DNA of 64,000 nt from Opisthocomus hoazin. Its lineage: Eukaryota; Chordata; Aves; Opisthocomiformes; Opisthocomidae. Of this stretch, positions 35,572-49,346 are shown piece after piece (position 1 is the stretch's first letter; each line of letters begins with the position of its first letter). The notes below the pieces were generated by a model. It made no database searches, was not told the origin of the DNA, and was given only the letters and a program-made list of their open reading frames with translations. Made by a program: the position numbers and the translations under genes. The stretch is from contig NC_134418.1 in assembly GCF_030867145.1 (NCBI RefSeq), positions 8,428,802 to 8,492,801 on the forward strand. Reading direction: 5' to 3'.

Positions 35572-38500
35572 CTTTTCTTTCTTCAATGTTCAGTAGCTGA
35601 TTATCCTTTTTTCCTTAAGGTAATGCTTCCCTAGGCTGAAGTCTCTAGGCTGCTCTTGTCCTTAAAGAAGAACTCTGTAATCCAGGCTTGATCACAGAAT
35701 GGTACTGGCAGGAAAAGTTAGAAGTCTCTAACGGGCTTGCAGCAGCTAATGATATGCAAATTTTACAGCTGTGTCTCAGTCCAAGAAGCTTGGTGTTTGC
35801 TGTTTTAGAACTATGGTACCTGAAATTAAAAATGAACCATAATTGAGAATTAAGAACTACATCTTGCAGAGCATTGTTTTATTATGTTCTCCTTCCATTT
35901 ACTTTCATTATTGGAGAAAAAAATAATACACTTACTGGTGCAGTGCCTGTAACTTTTCAAAAGTTCTGTGGTAAAGCAAACCAGTACTGGGGAACAGAGT
36001 CTGTTTTGGAGCATAGGAGCTGTATGAGTAACAAAAGAACCAGTGGATCAAGATGCAGAGTCTAGATAAGATGCTTTCTTGGTAAGGAGTGTAGCAATTT
36101 CTAAATTTTGGCATTCATAGAATCTAGTCCTGTAAAGTAAGTGTAAAAGCTGTACCTGGATATGATTTACATATATCCTCTAAAAACTGCTGGCTCTGTA
36201 GTAAGAAACAAGCGCCTGTGCAAATTATGGAAAACTCCGGTAAAGAGTATTTACTGTCGGTTTCAATTGTGCAGATAATTGCATTGTACCTTTAAAGTCA
36301 TTTCCCTTGTTACGGTACACGAGAATTATGTCTAGCAATATATTTATTTGTATTTACTTTCAGAGTATATTGTAGAACAGTGCAACTCCTAGCTGTGTCC
36401 ACACAGGGTATTTAGATTGTTGGGGGGGGGGGAGGAGAGGATAAAAGATTTAAAAATATATTATATATTGCACCTAGACACAGTATAAATGATGTATAAC
36501 GATGCCAGCTGAAATTGAAAGTCCAATTGTTCTAAATGTCATATGAACACAGTCTGTGCCAGAAATTTGCATGCTAAAGAGACAGAGCATGGGAAACGGG
36601 AAGTGTTACTGCTCTTGTGTGCGGATAAGGAAATAGGGAAAAGGGAGATTAAAGCTAAGATATTTTTTTTTTCAGACTGACAAGATCTGTGTGTCCAGGT
36701 CAACTGACTGCTCAGACTTTAACAAAAACACTTTTTGCAGTCAAACAGATACCTCAAATCAGTGGTAGCTTCTGAAAGTCTTGACTGATGTAGCATTTCA
36801 GTGTGGTGTGGAAAGCTGATTAGCAAAGTACTTGTAGAAATTAAATTCTGTAGATACAAGCAACTGAAGGAAACGTTTTTCAGTGAATAGTAAGAAAAAT
36901 GGAAGGAGGGAAGAAGTTGTCTTAATGCTGCCTGGCATCGAGTCTCAGAGTTGGAAACAAGCTTCCATGTTCAAAAGCATGAGATGTCAGAATAACAGCC
37001 CACCAAAACACCCATTTCATTTCTGGGGCTTTAAAATATTTTATCTTTTTTTGTGGAAATGAAGTGAAATAAAAGCTAAAGATGGCATAAAAGATGGTTA
37101 GACAATTAAGCGGGTGTTGAAGCCTATTACTTGTGATGGTTTGTGCGGTTTGAGTTTTGGGGGGGTGGTACTGGGATTTTAGGGGAAGATTTATAAGGAA
37201 AATAATTGTTTTAGCTTGATACTTCCTGTGATAAAGGCTTGTTCTGTCATTCGTTGAGGTCTTAGTTTGAGATGCTAAAAAGCGTTAAATAGGTCATTTC
37301 AGCTTTTCTGAGAGGAAGAGGAGCCCTTTAATATCTAATATCTTATCTTATAACATAAGGAGTGTCCTTATGTTATACTTCTGCTACAAAAAAGAACAAC
37401 CTATTGTAGGTCGTACAAAGTCTTGGAAAGGCGGTACTGTGGCTCATCTTTATTCTGAACCTAAACTGTTTCTCCGTGCATCTCGTGATGAATTGCAATG
37501 GTTATGTAGTAACCTCTCTCCTAATAGAGCCCAAAAAGACTCTGAGGATACTTTTTTGCATGCAAATGATTAGAAAGAAGAAAATGGAGCCAAACTTGAT
37601 GTAATTGATTAGCAGTGATATACTTGAAAGATTTGTAATCAAACATATGCATGATATATACCAAACAGAACACTGATTTGCATTTCCTGTTTTACCTTTA
37701 ATGTGTGTAATCTGATTGCTAGCTAGATTATGTCTTTGATTAATGGAAAAGCAATCAAGATTACCATAACTACCAGAAAGAACTTTTCATGGACTTTTTC
37801 AAGATCAACGATAGGGGTGAATGAAGTGTGTAACACCAGAATGTTTTTAGTTCTAAAATTCCTGTTTCCATGAAGTAATAAAACGTCTGTCTAAATTGCT
37901 TAAGCTGTCACTATAGTGGAAGCAACAGGATGGAAACAGCATTTACTGTAAGCTTCCCCCAAATCATTCGGTGCTCTAAAATTTGACCAGTCTGTAGACT
38001 ACTCCCACGTACATGTTCTTCATGGCTGTCAGTAGCAGTTTTGATATGGCTGTGCCATAAAGGTGTGGGACAAGTAGGACAGGAGACCTCCAAGACTGGT
38101 TGGTCTCTAAGCCGACGAGTGGAGCCTTAGAGGAATTTAACAGACTTAGTCATACAGTGTAGGATTTTTTCACCAAAAGAAAACTTGTGTGGAGTTTCTC
38201 TTGGCAGTCGTTATAGTCCCACTGGAGTTAATATTAAAAAGCAGTCCTTCATGAGCAGAAGTAGGTAGGAGACCTATTAGATGTCCTGAGTAACCATTGG
38301 TGTATTATGTATAAACTTTTCAGTAGCCAGTATGCATCATACATGCTTTCTCAAAGATAACTTTGTCTTGTTTTATGAACTCCTGGAGGAAAGAAATGTG
38401 AACTTGAAAAGCCATGTTCTGAAGGGTGATCTCTTAGTTGTGGTTAACTTGTAGCTTTTGTTTTTTACGTACAGGCTTGTCTTTGCTTTGTTCTGCCTGA

Positions 38501-38770
38501 ACTGTTTCCATCAGTGCTTGCTGCAGTCAAAGCAGGAGAGGTGAAATTGGAAAGAATCACCAGCTTTTATTTCCTGTCACTGTGTTTTCATTATCTTTGA
38601 AGTGTGTTAGCTCCTTGCTGAGAGGGCTTAAATAACGGCTTTGATAGGAGAACTCAAGTTCAGTTAATGACCTGTAGTGTCATGGAACCTAGGAGGTGTT
38701 CTGACCGCATCAGATCTCTTTAAACTCTAGAAGACCTGACTTTTTATTTCTAATGACTTTTCTCATTTAG

Positions 38771-38953
38771 GTGCCATATGAAACACTGAACAAACGATTT
38801 CGAGCTGCACAGAAAAACATTGATCGAGAGACTAGCCACGTTACAATGGTTGTGGCAGAGCTGGAGAAGACGCTGAGCAGTTGTCCTGCTGTAGATTCGG
38901 TTGTTAGTCTCCTGGATGGAGTAGTTGAAAAACTCAGTGTTCTGAAACGAAAG
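38771..38953 (+). CDS. MAEA: MAEA exon 2 (residues 24-84)
   Basis: 183 nt, 61 codons, phase 0 at both ends. The acceptor is tttctcatttag and the donor is gtaagt after ...VLKRK, a near-consensus site. The peptide starts [16 protein letters not shown] and contains [16 protein letters not shown] and [13 protein letters not shown]. It is a long, mostly helical, charged segment preceding LisH. The match to mammalian MAEA is almost complete; one small difference I note from memory is a Ser in TLSSCPAV where human has Gly. It is preceded by a 17.1-kb first intron. Confidence 0.96.
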
Positions 38954-41900
38954 GTAAGTGGTGTTCTACCTTGTGATGGTTTTGCCTTTGCAAAGTTAAA
39001 GAAGTAGTTTCCTGCAATGCTGTTAGCCTGAATTTTCTTTTCAAGATATAGGTATTAGTGGCACTGTAAACAAAGGCCTTAGAATGCACAGCAAAACACC
39101 AAAACTTACTGTATCTTGCTTCACTGCACTTATGAAATATGACTTAGTGTTCCGTGACTAAGTATGACAAACCTCTTTGAGAGGTAAAATTGATATGTAT
39201 TTACAGTCCTGAAAAGGAATTTGTCTACCCACAGAAGAGAAATGGCATCAAAACGAATTGATTTGTATCAGTTCCTGCTTGTTCAATGGAAAAGTTTGTG
39301 TGGTTGCTTTAATTGATCACTTGAGGAGGGAAAACAGGTAGACAATGAGTCTGAAAAATGTTTAAACCCCAACAGGGGTAGTTGTGTGCAGCGTTGAGGC
39401 TTCTTTGCAGAGGAAAGTACGAGGATTGTTACTTGAACGCTTTTTATAACTGAGCTTGCAGGTTGGAAGGTTCCTAGGGAATATTGCTAACAGCATTTTA
39501 AACAAAGTTTAGCAGGATAACCTGCTTCCAGCTGTTAAACTTGAACTCTTGCATGAAATACAGCCAAACTTTCATGCCTTTATCACATCTTTCTAAGAAG
39601 AATGAGTTAAAAACATAAACTATGTAGTATAAGCCATCCTTATTTTGGATGGGAATATTACTCATCCTGAGACTCATCAGAACATTTACATGAAACAGAT
39701 TTTGGAGAAAAATGAAAATAGCTCTGTTGCCTGGCTTTAGAGCAGTGCTTCTCCAAAAATAAATAGACAAAACAAATGGTAGCAGAGTCATTTAATTAAA
39801 ATTTAAATGAAATAACCAACAGATATAAATCTTAAGACTATATTAAGTGAAGCATCAAAATAGCTTGGAGGTTTGTAAGATGAAAATGACACTGTCATGT
39901 ATGTTGATTTGGGGTTTTCTGCTTGAACAAGTTAGCTAAGTGTTGAAAAGCTGATCTGCAAAAGACTTCATATATCTAATTACTGTTTTCATCTTTAGTT
40001 TGTGAGACTTAGAGGTCTTAAAGGATATGTTTTCTTCACTTCTGTTACTTACAGAAATAAATGGCTGCTATTTCTGAAAGAGGTGTTAAATTTTGCTTGT
40101 AGGTGTGTAGTAATGATGTGGAGGAGTAAGTTATTTACTTGTTAAATCTTTGCTGACTGCGGGGGTGTGTCTGAAGGCATTGCTGAATGTTTCGGGTGCA
40201 AGGCTCCATTTTAGTGTAATTGCTCATTTGTTTTTGACTGCCTGAAAGACTGTGGGGAATCTTGTAGCTGCTCAGAAAGAACAAAAGGCAAAAAAATTTG
40301 TTTAACAGTAAAAGTCTTCTGAAATACAAAGGTCTTGTTTCTGCTCCAAACCCTCATCTCCAACTTTCTTCTCTGTAATCTCTGCCTCGGGCAAAATGAT
40401 TGTTTTCTTTAGGGCCTCTGGACCCATGTGGAATCTCTGTTTCCTCCTGTGTTTAGACAAGGATCTGATGAACTGCTGAGATGGCCGTAATAGTATTAGA
40501 TGGTTCCTTTATTTAACACCTTACTCGCTCTTAAAAAGTAGCTTTTCAACGCAGCAGGTTTTCTGGGTTCTGAAAATGATCCTGGGAAAACCTAGGCCTT
40601 TGTTTTCGCTTTTATGTCCTGTTTAATATGATTGTTCCCTCAAGTTCTATTAATGTCCAGCAGGGCAAGTCCAGATAGACTTGCTTCAGAGGGTTTTGAA
40701 AAGGATCTGTAGCCTTTCTGAATGCACTAGAAGAATCAAAAACCCAGCAAGAGCTGTGTAAGTCCAGATACAAAACCATAGAAGGAGAGCCCTTTGGAAA
40801 AAGAAGGGCCTCAACCTTTGTGCCTGACTGTTGTGGATTCTCCTGATTGTGTTCAGAGTAATTCTCGAGGTTGCCTTCACATCTGATAGTACTGCAGACA
40901 TCTAAGAAGTGAAAGTCAGTTTTGGCTTGAGTTAGTGTTTGCCTGCTGAATAGAAAAGGCTCGCTCAGTTTATAACTTAAAAAAATGACTGGTCTCCAAA
41001 CTATGTTACAAAATAAAGCTAGATTCAGTCATACAAGTAACTCAGGCTTCAGTACTAAAAATAACGTACGCTATAGACGTGTACATGAATTTTACTAAAA
41101 GACTATCTTGTCTAGCAACTAGGGTTTTAGATACTTGAATTTGGTATCAAGGACCAGATCAGAGTCAGGCTTAACGAGGGCAAATGCTTGTAAGGCTTTT
41201 CTTGCACAAGTTTTCATTCATTTCACTTTGCTTTTCAAATATTGATCCTTCCAGAAGTCTGTAAATAAGCATGCACGTAAAAGCAATTAGAACCAACCTG
41301 TGCTTCCAGAGCTGGAGCTGTTATCCGAGAATGATACTGCAGCCAGAATAGCTGAGGACTGAGCTGGTAGCCGTGCCAGCATGGAGTGCAAAGTGGGCTG
41401 CCAAAAGCCAGCCGGTTTATTTGGTCTGTGCTTGGTCGGCAAACCTGCATGGACTTCCCTGTTGCCATAGCTGTGCAGTTACTCAAACACAAGCCAGCAA
41501 GTTTAAAGCTGCCACTAGTAAGGCAACCCAACCTGAAGTTGCATCACTAGTGATATATCACAGATGGGAAAGGTACTACGCCTCCATCGTATTCTGGTTT
41601 GCTTTTACCTTAGCAAGCATGTAAAAGTACTGCAGGCTTTTTTGTGTTCTGTAGCCTGGTGTGACCCACAGCTCTCGCGTGCTGTATACTGAGTCAGCTA
41701 GCTTTGATTTACGATAGGTCTATAATAAAATTGCCTGGTCAGATTTGCAGCATAACTAATCAGCCATATAATTTAAGGTTGAAGGAAAGTAAGTATGATG
41801 TGAGTGTTTGTTTTTTAAGTTAAAAAAAAAAAATGTTGTGGAGATATTTTGGACTGTGTGTTTTGCACTGGGAATACCAATATGTTTGTTTTTAAAAAGT

Positions 41901-42595
41901 CACTCTGCTTCCTCTGGACAAATTTATTTTCCTAAGTAAAGCTCCTAACAGTAGATCCGTGTTTCCAGAGTAGCAGAGGTAAGTAAAATAATACAAGTTT
42001 AGCAAAGCTGATGATAATTTTCGGAAAACTACTTTAAGGTCCTTGAATTAAAGGTGCCAAGAGGTCAAATGTTTATACAATTTTCATTATTGCATGACTG
42101 ATTAAAATGGTTCCAGTGTGTTAGAAGTAATGTGGGCTTACTCTGCATCATCCTCAGCAGAACTAATTCAGTAGGACAGCTGCTTGAGGAAGAAGCCATG
42201 CAGAGTTTAGAAGTGGAAATTCACGATTTTCAACTGGTTGGACCAGATGACTGCAAACCTTTAGGAAGCTCTTTGCAGACTATTAAAGCAGTTGCTGCTG
42301 CAGTCGCTGCTGTAGTCGATACATTGCTGGTTTTGGACTAACTGCACATTAAGCAGAAAAGTGCATATCTACATAATGGCAAATAAAAAATTATTTCTAT
42401 GCCAGAGTATCTCAGAACTGGACCAGCCACACTGAAACTTAAATGCTGCTGTAGGAAATGTCTTTGTAAATGAAAGAAATGCTATGGGAGTAACTGTAGA
42501 ATATGTAAAGAATGCTTACAAACAATTCTTACTGTGTTTTGGTTTAAAAGCAAATGTATAGCTCTTATTTGTTCCTGTTAATTTTTACTCTTTAG
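38954..42595 (+). other. MAEA: MAEA intron 2
   Basis: A 3.6-kb intron with strong donor gtaagt and a pyrimidine-rich acceptor. No repeat family is recognised inside it. It contains a 69-codon sense-strand open frame at 42132-42341, treated as unproven and discussed in the findings. Otherwise nothing gene-like is visible. Confidence 0.9.
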
Positions 42596-42799
42596 GCAGT
42601 TGAATCAATCCAGGCTGAAGATGAAAGTGCAAAACTCTGCAAACGTAGGATTGAACATCTGAAAGAACATAGTAGTGACCAGCCCGCTGCTGCAAACATG
42701 TGGAAGAAGAAACGTATGGATCGTATGATGGTGGAACATCTTTTACGCTGTGGCTACTACAATACAGCTGTAAAACTAGCGAGACAAAGTGGCATCGAG
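42596..42799 (+). CDS. MAEA: MAEA exon 3 (residues 85-152, LisH domain)
   Basis: 204 nt, 68 codons, phase 0. It follows the acceptor tttttactctttag and begins [18 protein letters not shown]. Residues of about 121-152 form the LisH motif ([20 protein letters not shown], then [12 protein letters not shown]), which mediates dimerisation and assembly in GID/CTLH subunits. The donor after the Glu codon is gttggt, which departs from consensus at the third intron base. An alternative end is not supported because the family sequence continues in phase with Asp-Leu-Val in the next exon. Small differences from the remembered human protein lie just before LisH (AANMWKKKR against AASVWKRKR). Confidence 0.95.
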
Positions 42800-45004
42800 G
42801 TTGGTAGAATGCAGAGTCCCTTACTAACAAAACAGTAGCAAAAAGGAAGTTGGCAAATGAGAACAAGCTGCTTTAGCCCTGTAGCAGCTATTTTTAGGTA
42901 TTAGAGTGCCTTTATTACTTATGTTTATCTGTTAATCTTTTTAGGCCTGAGTTTGTTCTCATTACTTGACATAAATTGTATTTTAACATGTTAAGTCAAA
43001 ATTGAAGGTGTAACTTTTAGTTGCAAATTAGGTGCTTTTGGATAAACACCTTGCCCTATTAAAACTTGGAATAATTCTCAAATGTCATACAGAATTTCTT
43101 GTTAGAGACCTTTAGGCTGCGGATTAAGCTGTTGGTGGAGCTTCCCATCTGCCTAGCCCCACTTAGATGATGTGTGTAGGTGACCAGACTGAGTAGAATA
43201 TTGTATGCTGATTGTAGGAGCAACTGTTTTATTGTATCATCCTACTGTTTAGTGTGGCAAGAGGAAAGCTGGCTTATACTTTGGAAAATAAATCTTTATA
43301 CAATTTGGGTTTTATAGTAACCAGTGTGTTCTTGCATGGTCCATAGAAATTTTTTGCTGTTTTGCTTATTTCGCTGTCTTATAATTCTGTGGTTGTCACT
43401 TTCCTTTTCACTGGTTATCTAGTTGGTTTTCCTTCCATCTTGTAATTGCTAATGAAGGGTTTGGAATTTGTGCATCTTGGTGTAGCTTCTTTATGCAGAG
43501 CGATGAATCCACGCTGTGGTCCTCTGACAGCCACAAGCACATTAAAACCGATTCTTTGAGAATTCGCTGGTTATTTAGAGAAACCATGTTTTGCTAATTT
43601 TAGGTACCGTTTGCTATTTGATCTTCAGTGATTCTTGAATCCTAAGTTCTTTTGGTATTCATGATTCCATAAGGTACGCTATTCTTCTGGTGAAAGTGTT
43701 TCTCCTATCAAGGTAAAAATGCCCAGAGTTTATTTAGTTGTGTTATGTGACTTGCGTACTTTGCCTTTAAGTGACAGTTGAACACATCTCTCGGGGCTGG
43801 TTGAGGGGAAGAAATTTTTTTGTTACTAGTGTCACATTACAGCAGAGGTACCTGTTCTTTGTCATGTACGACCAGCATATCTGTCGCACGTCTATGTTAC
43901 TCCTTGGCTGCCTTACCAGTCTGATCCTGTTCAACCAGCAGTGATTGCAGTAAATACCAAAAAGGAAGCAGCAAGTAGAGGGAGAGGGGAGATGGGTTAC
44001 AAAGTATTAGTAGGAAATAGTCCTGAAGAATCACTGAAGAGGCTGCTATGCCTCACTGAAGATAGCCCATGTGTGTGAATGAAAACAAGACAATTATTCC
44101 AGGATAATTGCAGCTGAATGGTCAGCAGCTCTTCCACTTCTGGTAGGTGTTTCCCTCTGGAGCAGGAGCTCATCTCCCGCTGAATCATCGCGTTACTGTA
44201 CCTGCTGGGTCTGCTGAAAAAGCACTAGGGAAAAATTTTCACTTTCATAGCAAGTTCTGTTATGCCTGATGAAGTAATGCTCAGCTTTGGTTTAGACATG
44301 AGCATGGAAGCCTGTCGTGATACACTGCAAGACCATGTGGCATGAAGCGTTGCACTTGTGAAGACTTAAAGCTTTACATTCTGTTTGCCGAATAGAAACT
44401 TTTGTGTTTAAAAAAAAAAAAGTTTTAAATAAGCTTATTTAACTTCTGCCTTCAAGCCTAAGTATTTTTATTTGCATAACATCAAAGTAATTTGAGTAAC
44501 ACAGAACTTAGTTGCACGTTGAGTGCACCGAGGCCACATTTCTTCTAGTTTGCTAAAATTATGCATTTTATTCAACATTAAAGTTTACATTTTGGCTAAA
44601 TGAGGATACGCTTCCCTCGGTCTTTCTTACTATGTGGTGAATAAGTCATTGTGAACAGGTTTTACAATGGTAAGATACTGCGACTTGATCATTGTATAGA
44701 ATTTATAGTTTTGCTGGTTTAATAAGCTAACTTCTCTATTTCTTTTTATTCTTTCTTGCTGAAGGATATGACCATTGAAATGCTCTCTAATGCTTAATAA
44801 TGTAACTTTGCTGTGCAGATTACAAAATGTCATGGTATCTTTCTTTCATCCAAAGTAATCTTTCTGTTTACTGTAGTCTCAGCTGTAATTTTGATAAATG
44901 TCTCCACTGCTGCAGAATTCAGAAGGACATTGTTGTATAGTGAACCTGGGTGTGTCTATTACCTGATTTTTTTTTTTTTTTTATATATCAAGACAATATT
45001 GTTA

Positions 45005-45395
45005 CTACTGGGTAGGCGCTATACCCGAAGTGGGAACATGAAAAAAGGTGGGGGTTTTGCTCAACTTGTCCACCAGCCTCACCTCTAGCTGGTGGAAAAG
45101 TTGAGCGTGACCCCGCAATGCGTTGTTGTGGCAATGAAGACTCACCAGCGCTCTGGGATGCACTGGGATGAGCATCACCAGCGGTGGAAGGATGATGATC
45201 AGCACTGGTTAGACCCATCTGGAGTACAGCGTCTAGTTCTGGGCTCCCCAGCAGGCACACTGGGGTGTGGAATCTGCTTGTACTTGGGAGATACTCAAAT
45301 CCAGCTTGAACTGGGCGAGGTCCTGAGTAATCTGTTACAGATGACCTCCCGAGGTCCAAGTCACAACCTTTCTGTGATTCTGTTCCTGTGATTGC
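45005..45395 (+). mobile_element. CR1 LINE fragment with internal deletion
   Basis: Contains a decayed form of the QCALAAQKA...RSREV segment around 45110-45200, then ctggagtacagcgtctagttctgggctcccca, followed after a deletion by a CR1 3' end (gagatactcaaatccagcttgaactgggcgaggtcctgag, gacctcccgaggtcc, ctgtgattctg). Sense to MAEA, in intron 3. The left border is approximate. Confidence 0.7.
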
Positions 45396-48300
45396 AGGCC
45401 AAATGGCTAAAAGTGCCCTCTGCCACTATTTGACAAGGCTGAAGGAAACGATTCTTTCCATTTCAGTTGTAGCTTGTGGATCCTAGATTAAGCATCTTTC
45501 AGTACCTGTTAGACCAGTCTCGAGAGCGTGCCTCAGCCTGCTTGTTTTAAGTTGCTTGCATGGCTTCTGAATGCTAAGAGACCTGCAGAGCTGCTGAGGT
45601 GCTTCATGAGGTTTCAGTGACCAAAAGCAAACCATTAAATCATTCATATGTTTGCCAGTAATACGCAGCAGACAGTTTGCTCAAAGATCAACTATGCACC
45701 ATAGTGTCCAATTCTAATTATTGATGGGCTGTGACAAATTCTAGTCTGCTTTCGAAATTAACTACCTTCATAGGAATGATATTCTTGAATCCTTGTCTTG
45801 GAAGATAAGCGCTTACAAGCTGTGGTTATAAACTAGGAAGCAAGCAGCTATGAAAAATATTGGATGTGAAAAATTATGGGGAAGTTTAAATATTAGAGTT
45901 ATGAACTAGTTGAAGTTGGGAATAACTTCTGGCATGTGGCATATATAAAGCATAATGTTATACGGCAATTTGAGAAATAAACTACAAACATGTAATGTGT
46001 GTGATATTTCTTTAAAAAGAAGTAATGCTTCTTGGGAAAGTAAATGAAAATGTGAGTAATATTAAAGTAAGAGCTGACTGTCAAGGACAGAAATGTCACG
46101 TTTGTGCCAAAGTAAATACGGGGGGGAGGGGCGGGATTCTATTGTGGACTTCTTTCTTAATGTCTTCTGGGTCACTGATGATGTGAAAAACAGTTTGGTT
46201 TGAAGATATAAACGAAATGTGAAGTTTTTGTTATTGCATACAAATGAAGCTCATCAGTATCAGCTTGTTACACTTAATAATGATCTTATTTTGACTCTGT
46301 TATGACCTTGGAGTGCAACACCAATATAAAAATACTTATTTTCATCTGCAGACTCATATGTTCAGCTAGCTGGCAGGGTTGTCTGTTAACTTAAACTTTG
46401 CTATTCCATATTCTGCTACTTTAAATGCTATTGCGTTTCTGTGGCAAATCTGGTTTTGGAGGTGTGGTGTTCCAGTAGGAAGTTAGTTGTTGTTTGTAGA
46501 GAAGTTTTATAATTAGGTTAGGTCTGTAGTGTTTTGTTTGCTGTTCCTAGAGGGTGGCTGGCTTTTAAATTTTATCCTTTTTTCTAGCCCCTTTTTTAAT
46601 GGGCTAGGAAGAAGAAAACATGTAAAGTGTCCATATGTTCTTTGCTTAATTATGTAATAGCCATAGTGATTTTTGCCTGTATGACTGAGGACAAGCTCAG
46701 ATTGTGAAGCTGCCAGTCTCTCTTCCCATATGTTGTAAATTCTCTTTCTATGTTTGCTTAGTTTGTTTAGTAAAAGAATGTGTCCTTGCCTTAATACCCA
46801 TCCTGTACGAAGGTTGTACAAGTGGAAATGCTGTTTTTTATGAAGGGTATCATACATGTCTGTGTGTTAGGGCAGGGAGAAAATGATTTCAAAATCTATA
46901 AACCACTAAGGGACAGGAGAACTACTACACCCTCAGGGAAGGGTGGTCAGTGGCACTAAGTTTGCAGGTATAGCAGAACACTTGAGTTGAAATAATTCTT
47001 TTAAATAGCTTAAAACTGGTTAACTTGACCTTGCATCGTGGATTATGCATGCCAGTCAAAGGTTTGCAAATTAATGTTCATAGATCAGTAGTTAAGTAGG
47101 TGCATCATCCTTCAAAGATCCTTAACTGGCCATTTGCATTAATACCACAGTGTGCTTTTTGCTTTTGAGAATAGTGGGGGGGGGGGGAATTGAGTATTCC
47201 ATTGACTCTGAAGGTTTTGTCTAGTAGACATGATTGTTGTAAACATTGACCTGTATTTGAAGGGCTTCTTGACGCTTCAAGCAGAATTAAGCCGATTGAC
47301 AGCAGTCCTGAAAAGTTAAGTTTTCTTGAAGTGAGAGTTCAGATTTTCAGTTTTTGTCAATGATTTCCTTTCTGAGCAGAACTTCTGAATCTGTGGTAAC
47401 AGTTATTCCCTGGAGAATATCAAAAAAGGGCAGATACTGCAAAGCCATTCTGAAAATATTTCATAATCTTTCAAACTGGTATTGTAAATATATTTAGAAA
47501 AAATAAATTTTGATTAGTATACATGAAAGGAATAGTAGTCACTGAAAGCACGTTATCCTCCATTCTCACCTCTCTGCAATTTGGTCCAGTTCTTCCTCTT
47601 TTCTACTGCATAAACACAGCTTCATTTTTCATCATTTGGAATCCATTTTGAATGGATTAGCCTAACTGAGTATTTGGAAAGATACCTACAACAAATTCAG
47701 GTGTGTTCCATCATCTTCATTTTGTTATGGAAGGTCATGAGATCTTATTTGATGTCCTTTGGAACAGGAGAAACTTGAATTCTTCAAGTCAAGGTGCGTG
47801 GCTCTTAACCAGGTACCTGATTTCTTCTTCATATTATTCATCATCGTTCCTTTCTCCAGCCCCAAAGATAAAGGTTCTTTCCCTGCTTTATGAAAAGATT
47901 CCTCAACACTGAAATGGATGCTTCAGCTGAGACCTCAGTAGAAGGTTACGGAATTATTTCTTTGTCTATTATGGGGCAAAATATTACTGAAGCTACCATT
48001 TTTGAAGTCGTCCTTTCCCTGAATAACTGTTCCTACTTGATGACTCTCAAACAATGGGAGATGGAAAATGACCTGCACACCTGAGCATCACAAGCAGGAG
48101 CAGTGTTAAGTCTTAAAGTGAATGAAAAATGCTCACCAAGAGCTATTCTAATCAAAATGTGATGCACTTAGGTTTGAGGTGTCTCTGAAGCTCACCACCT
48201 GGTTGTTGATAGAGTAGGTGGTATTGAACCCATAGCTCCTTGCATTTTTGAGGAAAGTTCCATATTTAAGAAGCTGAGTGTCTTTGCCTGTCCCAGTGGA

Positions 48301-48720
48301 CTGAAAGTTTTGTGTGCCTGTGTAGCTGGTGTTCTTGCTCTGATGTGCAGGGTAAAGGCATTCGGTGGTCAGCGAGTGTCTGCAACTGCAGGCAGATCTG
48401 CACATCAGGAGGAATGTGCAGGTAAGATAGTGCTTCTGCGTTTCTGGAGACTGCTCTGTGCTCCACTGAGTCGTTTAACACTGCTAGAGCTGCATTCTGT
48501 TTTGTGAATTAGTAGACTCTCACCATAGCAGACTGATAGTAGACTGATAGTAGCCTATATGCATGGAAGAACTAAGCATGTGCTTTGTTTGATGCAGCTG
48601 TGTTCTACCAGTCTTCTCCCCAGAAGCCTGAAAAGGCTTTTCAGATTTAACTTGTATGGTTAAGGGAAGTAGAAATGAAATCTTAAGTCTGGAGTGAAAC
48701 TTAAAAATCTAGGCAGCTTT

Positions 48721-48745
48721 AAAAAAAAAAAAAAAAAAAAAAAAA
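48721..48745 (+). repeat. A25 tract followed by (CAAA)n
   Basis: Twenty-five A then acaaacaaacaaa in MAEA intron 3. No retroposed sequence is recognised directly upstream. Confidence 0.95.
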
Positions 48746-49346
48746 CAAACAAACAAAAAACCACCATTAAGTGAAACTTAGATCTAGACTTAAATCTAAA
48801 ATAGTCATAACAGATAAGGTACGTAATACAGTTCAAGACCATTGGATCAGTAAACTTCTAATACTTGAGCAGGGTGGATGCCGGTAGTGTGTGATTGCTT
48901 TAGTAAGAAATTCATATGAACGTTTAGAAAAACTTAAGTTTGAGTGAGGGAAGCCATACAATCTTAAAAGCTGTCTAAGTACTTCTCTTAATTATACCAG
49001 TGTACCCTTAGAAATCTTCCTTGTTAAGACACGTAGTCCAAGAATGGCTTGTAGGCAAACACACAAATGTATATTAAATTAATTCATCAAAACAAGTTTG
49101 TATTTATAACACTTCAATTAGCTAAATAACATTCAGCATAATGCTGGAATGTATTCTTGCCTTCACTGTCATGCAGAACACAGATGAGCTGAGTTTCTAA
49201 ATGCAGGCTGAATTGCAAAAGGTGTCTTTTGTCCGGAGCTGTTTGCGTCCCTCTCCTGTGGCTCCCTGTTCCCACACTGGAGATGTCAGAGAAAGCTACA
49301 TGTGAAGGAGCTTCTGAACTGGCATGACTGACTTCAAGGTGCCAGG

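Larger units (their letters stand above)
21663..38770 (+). other. MAEA: MAEA intron 1
   Basis: A 17.1-kb intron from donor gtgggt to acceptor catttag. The first 500 bp are still CpG island. The rest is ordinary AT-rich DNA with three LINE-derived blocks (24712-25612, 31108-31600, 31870-33625) and short homopolymer tracts. I see no conserved coding exon, RNA gene or other gene. Open frames of 60-120 codons here have no family resemblance. Confidence 0.9.

Noticed and set aside
38771..39007. 78-codon frame read as a separate small gene
   Set aside because: It is MAEA exon 2 read through its donor into the intron; the first codon is GTG (Val) within the MAEA frame, not a start.
46513..46857. 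Minus-strand open frame of 114 codons
   Set aside because: No recognisable domain and no splice context, in AT-rich intron sequence; length is within chance expectation for a 64-kb window.
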